A stretch of DNA of 64,000 nucleotides from Neostapfia colusana (Eukaryota; Streptophyta; Magnoliopsida; Poales; Poaceae), in NCBI GenBank assembly GCA_030760725.1, contig JASWHV010000007.1:24960824-25024823 (forward strand). Direction: 5' to 3'. The translations under genes were made by a program, and so were the position numbers. Of this stretch, positions 57,201 to 64,000 are shown one piece after another (the first letter of the stretch is position 1; each line of letters begins with the position of its first letter). The notes under the pieces were generated by a model. That model made no database searches. It saw only the letters and a program-made list of their open reading frames with translations, and was not told the DNA's origin.

Positions 57201-60200
57201 TCTCGACCAAATTCATCATGAAAGGTGCTCTATCCGATCTAGTTTCAAAAGGAAGCATGAGCAGGAAATTCAAGACTTCCTCAACCAGTGAGGACTGGAG
57301 CGAAGTCAGCTCACGATGGGGGAAGGACAGTCAGGTGGATTTTCTTGAAAGATTTGAAAAGGCAGTATCGAAACTAATGGTTTCAGAGGGATTAGACAGC
57401 TGCCTAGATGCTGGCTCCGAGGTCACAACTATATGGCAGTTACTGAACAACACTTCTGAGATAAGGCACAAATCATCAGTAAAGCAAGACATCCTCAACC
57501 AGCTGCTTGACAGCATTTCCACATCCAAGAAGGATAAAGCCATCAGGGCATCAGTTTATGTACTTCTGCTTATGATATCCGAAGATAGAAATGTGATGAG
57601 AGGCATCAAGAGGAAGAACCTCCACTTATCCAATTTAGCCACTGCTTTGAAAAGAGATGTGCATGAAGCAGCCATTCTGATATATTTGTTGGATCCTACC
57701 CCATTAGAGATCAAGAATTTGGATTTGTTGCCCTCTCTTATAAATGTCGCTTGTAACTCAGACACCCAGAAATGGCCTGTATTGCTTCCACTAACACCGA
57801 CATCAGCATCAGTAGCTCTCATTGAGATCTTAGTGACGGCATTCGACTATGTAACAAACAATTTCCACTTGGCTTCTCTCAGCTCTCCTCCTATTCTGTC
57901 TAAGCTTGTTGATGTTGCAAAGAACAACAACTTGGAACAAGGTGTGGCCCTGGCAGCTATTCTTGTCAGATGCATGCGGCTCAATGGTAACTGCAAGAAG
58001 TTCCTGTCACAGGCTACTCCAGTGGAACCATTCCTTTGTCTTCTCAGACGAAAAGAGCACCGTGCCAAGCGTGCCGCACTTGAATATTTCCATGAGATTC
58101 TTCATATTCCCCGGTATGATACACACCCTGAAAAGTTTCAAGCTATTAAATATTGGCCGGAACAGCATGTTTACTGTATGGGATGGTACTAACTTTCAGG
58201 TCCTCAGCAAAGTGTCTGCTGGAGGAAATACAACAGCAAGGGGGCATTGCTATTATGCACACATTGATGGCCACCCTTCATCAAACTGAAACTGAACACC
58301 GGGTGTTAGCAGCTAACCTTCTCCTGCAATTGGATATGATGGTACATACTGTCCCCTGATACTCTTAAACTCTTGAAGAGTCAAAGAAAATCCAGAAAGC
58401 GATATCCCAAAATATCTCAAGTTTTCAGTTCTGCACGTTCTACTTTATCAATCCTGCAAAAAAATGAGCTCAAATAACATACTGCTCACTGGTACAAGTG
58501 TTACTCTGAATCTATACAACAAAATAAGCAGTGCCACCTACAAGTTACCTCAATTACTAAGACAGCAGGTTTCATGTTTATTTTTGCAGGAAAAATCAGA
58601 TGGTAGGAGTGTATTCAAAGATGAGGCGATGGAAATCCTGCTGGATTCTCTATCATCGCAAGAAAACAATAGAGTGCAGGCGTTAGCAGCAGCATCTCTT
58701 TCAAATCTTGGAGGAACTTATTCTTGGTCAGGAGAATCATATACCGCTGCATGGCTCGCAAAGAAAGCAGGCCTCACATCAACATCTCATAGAAATACAA
58801 TCAGGAACATTGATTGGCTCGATTCTTGCCTGCAGGTTTGTTACAAAGCATTCTTTCATGCGGCAAATAAAGAATGACTAGCTGGTAAGTAATATACAAC
58901 TGTAAAATATGGTGCAGGATACAGAAATAAGTTCATGGAACAGTAAATCCGCACGAGCAATCATTAAAACAGGAGTACCATTAATAAGTGCTTTAGCCAA
59001 AGGAATGAAAAGCAAAGTGAAGGGAACCTCACATGATTGCCTTGTATGTGTCACGTGGCTTGGAAGCGAGCTTGCTGCCCTTGGTGAAGATGACATTAGA
59101 TATTCTGCTTGGGAAATATTGTTATGTGACATAACACGTCACCTGCATCCTGGATATGAACTTGACGAAAGGGTTCTAGCATGTATGTGCCTCTATAATT
59201 ACACCTCAGGAAAAGGTAAGTAATATTTCATTATTGCCCGGTAATAGTTGGATCTTTTTGTATGAACTAAAATTCCAGTGTCGTCTTGCACATCCTAAAT
59301 ATTTTTGGAATATAACCATCCAAGCCAAATATTAAAGGAATGATCAGGGCATCATATTTACATGGAGCTATTTATTTCAAATTGCAGGAAAGCAAAGGTT
59401 AATGAGCTTGACAGAAGGTTCTCAAGAATCTCTTAGGAGGCTTTCACTCTTCACATGGATGGCTGAGGAATTACTTCTAGTTATAGATTATTTTCTTCCC
59501 GGCAATCCAGTAAGTACTGTTGGAATTGAGGTCTTTTTTCTCTCTTTGCACCATTCACTCTAAATTGCGGGTGCTCTCGTGCACGTGGGCTGTTTTTCAT
59601 CTCTCTACTACAAAAATGCACAGCCATCTAGTTATGCTTGCCATTGTAATTTTGAAAGCTATAAAGATAATTATAACAATAATTCTAGCTTGCCCCTTGT
59701 GAAATATGTTTCTCAAACATAAGATTTAATTGTCTGATGTTGTCAGTGCAGCGTCTATCATATGTTCATACACAAATCCTGGAAATTGGTCAACCTAGCA
59801 ATGGCGCAGTAACTGCTATTGCATTCTTCAGAGGGCAGCTTTTTGCTGGTTATTCTAATGGCATCATCAGGGTAACTATATATTCCATAAGCCAGAACTT
59901 TTCTTTAACATGGAAACCTACAAAATTAGCTCTCAATTTGTTATGTGGTTGACTCTACGGAGATGATATTAACTTTGTAATAATATATACCAAAGTTTGT
60001 CGCTTCAATCATGCGCTGCAGTATTTTCATAACTATGCAATTTTAATGATGAAGTATTCTGAACAGGCATGGGACATAAAAGGTCAAAGGGCAGTAATCA
60101 GCAGGGAGGTAAAAGAGCATAAGAAGGCAGTGACCTGTTTTGCACTATCAGAAAATGGGGGAAACCTCTTGAGTGGATCAGCTGACAAATCTATTCGGGT

Positions 60201-61745
60201 AAAGAAATGCAACTGCTCTGTTGAACTGTAGCTGAAAGCAATGGAATGTTAAAATAACAGACTCATTTGTGTTAGATGTATTATATATGTTGTATAGATA
60301 TTCCTTAGTGCAGGGGACCGCCTTGCATACTTTACATCCCATCCTGTACATTGGTCCCCTTCAGGGTATGACAATAGATTGAGCTGCATATTTCTAACGA
60401 TTTGCAGGTATGGACAATGGAACAATGCAGGCTTGAGTGTGTTGAGGTGATCCAAATAAGAGAACCTGTGCGGAAGTTTTATGTTTGCACTGATAAAGTT
60501 ATTGTACTAACGCGGAACAATGTTCTCAAGGTACTTGTTGGCTTACTGTGCTCTTGGCAATTGTTCAGCAAATGGAACACATGTCAATAATGGTTACTTT
60601 TACTTCTACAGTTCTCTTATGCATCAAGAAGCACCCAGACATTTTACAGGGGCAAACATGTCAAATCTCTAGCTACATGCCAGGGGAAAGCCTACCTTGG
60701 TTGCTCAGACTTGAGTATACAGGTTAGTCACGTGGTTACAAAATGCCGACAATAGCATCAAAGAAAATTATATGTAAAAATAGAAAGCTTTTTGACAGGA
60801 ACTAGACGTGTCATTTGAATCCAAGATTGAGATAAGGGCACCTACAAGAAGCTGGAGAACTAGGAAACAATCCATTAGCTCCATTGTCGTATATAAAGAT
60901 TGGATGTACTGTGCTGGAACTCGGGTTGAAGGATCCGCCTTAAAGGTATTAATCAAAGTTAACCTGTGATAGATAAGAGATGAAAAGGAAAATGTGAAAC
61001 ATTGTACATTTGTAAACCAGGATTGGAAGAAACGATGCAAACCTCTTATGACAATACCAATACCAAAGGGAACAAAGGTAGGGGCAATGGCAGTCGTTGA
61101 AGATTTCATCTACTTGAACTGCAGAAAAAACCCCAGTATAATTCAGGTGACATGAGTTTCTCTCTTTTTTCTATACTGGCTATACTAACTGATGTAAATA
61201 TTTTTTTAAAAAAAAAGGCATTCTTCAAGACAATATCTGTTAGGTGATCTCTTAATGGTTGTAACCTCAGATCTGTCCCTCTGATGACAGCTAAATAATA
61301 AATTCTTTATGCATCCTTGATAAAATAATAATTAAAAAGAGGAACAGAAAATTTGACCCACACTAACAAGAATGATTGTCCATATACAATGGGCTATAAT
61401 TTTTTTTATTTGCTCAGAGTACATAGGTTATAGTAGCTGTAATATCTGATCACAAGTACAGGATTCAGATATCTTGATTCTGCTTCTGAATTTATTGATA
61501 GATATGGTTGAGGGAGAAGCAGCAGAAAGTAGGAAGGTTATCTGCAGGAGGCAAGATAACAAGCATGTTCACCGCAAACGACATGATTTTCTGTGGTACA
61601 GAAACCGGTTTAATCAAGGTTAGTAGCACATAGTTAATTTTAATAAGTGAAATATATGTATTTCTGCGGCAGCATGATACAGAAAATTCTTGCACAGGCA
61701 TGGGTTCCGTTTCAAGATCACGGAGGGAAAAAACACAAGGGTTAA
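54286..61745 (+). CDS. LIN/CERBERUS-like armadillo-WD40 protein without a U-box
   Basis: Seventeen exons give 3936 nt (1311 aa plus stop): 54286-54938, 55920-55980, 56065-56295, 56775-56854, 56935-58113, 58200-58341, 58590-58835, 58918-59215, 59388-59509, 59752-59871, 60067-60198, 60408-60530, 60612-60722, 60799-60945, 61021-61146, 61502-61618, 61698-61745. All phases agree. Residues 1-217 are a GC-rich helical N-terminal domain (ALLAACQRCIALLE; YFYLALVRCAQGDAWQSAMH). About 340-1000 is armadillo-like helical repeat; 1005-1311 carries WD40-type blades (FAGYSNGIIRAWDIKG; LLSGSADKSIRVW), ending in IKAWVPFQ. This order matches LIN/CERBERUS, known in legumes for rhizobial infection, but no U-box motif is seen, so ubiquitin-ligase activity is doubtful. 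Exon 2 is the least certain and needs a GC donor (GCAAGT at 55981). The start could instead be the ATG at 54301. Confidence 0.85.
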
Positions 61746-63480
61746 TTTTCTAAATGCAAAGAACTCTAAAGTGTGCAGGAAACATGGAAAGCAGAAACAT
61801 ACCGTTCTCCAAGCCCTCGGGAAGACACCAGCAGCACAGCTGGTATATTCGTGTGCAAACTCCACAAGAAAGAAGTTCTTTAAATTAGTGGAAAATGGTC
61901 TCATAATGTAAATACTAAATAGTGAGCGTTTGATTCTTATGTTTTTGGAAGGATGGTTATCGTGTATGTTAATAAACAGTAGAGTAAATTTATTGCATTA
62001 TATACTACCTCCGGGCACAAAAACACTTTGTTCTGACCAGTAATGCCTTTTGTAATAATGAGTTTATAAAACATACGAGTATTTTAGAAGCACTTTTCGA
62101 GACAAAGCGACAAATATAGACTCTTGCAGTTGCATCCCAAATATTTCAATAGATACAGTCAAAGTATCGAGTTTACCAAATTTTACTTGAGACACCCCTA
62201 TATGGGGTCCCCAACAGCAGTTGCCTTAAAATTACATGGCTTATTATCGATCCCACTCACTCCAATCTTACAGGAAGATGTGGGAACTTGCAGGCAGATA
62301 AAACAGGGGGGGGGGGGGGGGGGGGGGGTTAAAGTGTTTTCGAAAGGACCGCCAGAAGACCTACCTTCATATATGATGATGAAAAAACAGAGGGGGGGAG
62401 TCAAAATTGTCTGCGAAGCATTTTCTACGGGTGGCTGCAGGCAGCGTGGTGCGGGGAGCGCGGGGCAACATGCATGATCTGGTCATCACAAACGCGTAAT
62501 AAAGTGAAGGAAGGGCACCACAGCAAACTAACCGCAGTACCTAGCTGGGAAGGACGTAGGTCTCCATAGGCGCAATCCACGCCGTCGGCGCATTTCACCG
62601 AGCGGTTCCCGGGCATGGCCAGCCGGACGCCAGTATCCTCCCGATCGTCGTCGACTGCAAGGGCGCTTCTCGAGGCTTCGGTGGCCTTGAGGCGCTCGCG
62701 GCCGCGGTACGGAGCGAAAGCCCACGGCGGCAGCCTCACCGCAGAGCTCTCTCGGCGTCTCGCCTGAACAATGGAAGCGGCCCTGCGGGGAGCTCGTCGC
62801 TCCCGCATGCGCGGAGCATCGCCGAAAGCTGAGCGCCTCAACGGCAACGACGCGTCGTGAGCCATATGGGCCTGATTGTCAGGGCCGAGGTCAGAAAAAA
62901 TCTGAGGCCTTGTACGGGATCTATTACCGCTTGGTAGTGAATTGGTGGCTTAGTATAGGTGTTGGTGCCATGCAGGTCATACGTGGACCTTCCATAGGGC
63001 AAAAATATAATATGGCTCTTGTAGGGAGACGTAATGTGATCAATATTTGAGATGGTGATGTGATTAGATGTCAAAGAGTGAAACAGTTCGCCTTTCGTTG
63101 ATCAAGCTCATTATTGACATAGTTTGGTTTTAGTTGAACTGGTTAATTATATCTCGAGATTCGACTAAAGTGCTTATTAACTAAGGCTACACTAACTGAA
63201 ATACTTAGTAATGGGGCCCTGCAAATTACGGCTCCTGTTCCGGCGCACATGCAGAATGTATCCCTGGCCCGGGCCTGCTGATTGTGAGCTTAGCCCATGT
63301 CTAATTCCTGCCTACACAGTAAACGAATAACCAGCTTCCACAACACATGTCTACATGTTCCTAATATATTTTTCACTTGTACAGATTTAATATTTTATCA
63401 TTACATTAGTTTATTAATTCTGTTGCAACAGAACAGATTTAATGTTCCGTTAGTTCGATTGCGATGTTCCAAAACATCTT
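61746..63480. other. Intergenic; 23-G run, no convincing gene
   Basis: Downstream of the LIN-like gene. A possible degenerate MITE end (ACTACCTCCGGGCAC) lies near 62008. A pure run of 23 G occupies 62306-62328. A 146-codon minus-strand open frame (62865-62425) is arginine-rich, lacks recognisable motifs and may be chance in GC-rich DNA. Confidence 0.4.
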
Positions 63481-63485
63481 TTGTT

Positions 63486-63800
63486 CTATTTTTTTCTTTT
63501 CCTTTTACCTTTTCGGAGAGAAAGTGACGCCACATGAGGGTGGATCATATCAGCCTTGAAGCGAGGCACCGTGAGGTGCAAAAGGGTCACATGGGTTGCC
63601 ACGTGCCGCCGCGCTTCCACGTGTTGTGACTGTGAGATGCTCTGCGCACGCCTTCCGAGGCTCGCGCAGACCTCGAAGAAGTAGTCCGACGTCGTCAGGT
63701 CACCTTGGCACAAGGACTTGTACTCCGCCATGAGGCAGACGGCCAGGTAGACCGCCGCAACTCATATCAAGTGGCCGCTGAGCGGTACGGTTGCCTAGCA
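63486..63800 (-). pseudogene. Possible Copia gag fragment
   Basis: On the minus strand, AEYKSLCQGDLTTSDYFFEV resembles the family pattern EF...QGDLSVxDYCRRLK of Ty1/Copia gag proteins, preceded by VYLAVCLM as in that family. It is short and interrupted; the upstream sequence to 64000 shows stops in all frames. No LTR was identified within the window. Confidence 0.4.
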
Positions 63801-64000
63801 ACGCGCTGAACTTGCGTGGTTGTTAGGCCAGTCGTCTCGGTAGTTGCCACCAACTTCTTTCCCCATCATACGTGGCGTGGCTGCTTCCACAGAACGTCCA
63901 AACCTCTCTCGGCACGAAGAAACTTCAACACCTTTTGTTTGAGCTAGTGCACCACGTGGTCAGGTGACATGGCCACGTCGTCGTTGACGCACTTGTTCTT

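Noticed and set aside
62425..62865. 146-codon minus-strand open frame as a gene
   Set aside because: No known motif, no splice context and a GC-rich composition that easily produces such frames; kept only as a note.

Overview
The window is nuclear DNA of a grass (Poaceae, probably panicoid; species not determinable by eye). Three things point there: GC-rich first exons with intron-split genes, a Sirevirus-type Copia element carrying palindromic LTR motifs, and Stowaway, hAT, Mutator and CACTA elements. It holds three host genes that look intact, separated and surrounded by transposable elements. There are no prokaryotic features.

Layout. 1-2.8 kb: minus-strand Ty3/Gypsy remnant (LTR-like DNA plus a gag-protease pseudogene). 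3.1-9.0 kb: an intronless EID1-type F-box gene (4616-5689, minus) lying between two related segments (3078-4015 and 7052-9005). Each segment carries private insertions that the other lacks: an RTE LINE tail in one, an hAT-like element and another repeat in the other. A 709-bp Mutator-like MITE with a perfect 9-bp target duplication sits between them. 10.3-13.7 kb: Tekay-like LTR remnant, then a small Stowaway. 14.85-19.49 kb (minus): a 13-exon SF2/ASF-type SR splicing-factor gene encoding 271 aa. 20-27 kb: intergenic DNA with an hAT-like MITE, a 1.5-kb palindrome-ended element full of a CACGTG minisatellite, and a 26-bp perfect inverted repeat.

27.1-53.9 kb is a nest of four elements. A Mutator-like element (27138-53934, 9-bp target duplication) contains a CACTA transposon (27512-53599). 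The CACTA carries degenerate TNP2-type and TNPA-like genes plus fragments of two host genes (AIR carboxylase and the ESCRT-III subunit VPS2/CHMP2). A 16.5-kb Sirevirus (36037-52576, target duplication ACGAG) is inserted in the CACTA. The Sirevirus pol is itself broken by the 3' part of a Tekay-like Gypsy element (about 41531-45738).

54.29-61.75 kb (plus): a 17-exon gene for a 1311-aa LIN/CERBERUS-like armadillo-WD40 protein in which I see no U-box. Its start codon is only 343 bp from the edge of the nest. The last 2.2 kb holds a 23-G run and a weak Copia gag fragment.

The three host genes are unrelated in role (light-signalling F-box protein, splicing factor, LIN-like scaffold or ligase) and are not an operon or cluster. 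The most notable structure is the nest, together with one minisatellite family shared by three different mobile elements.
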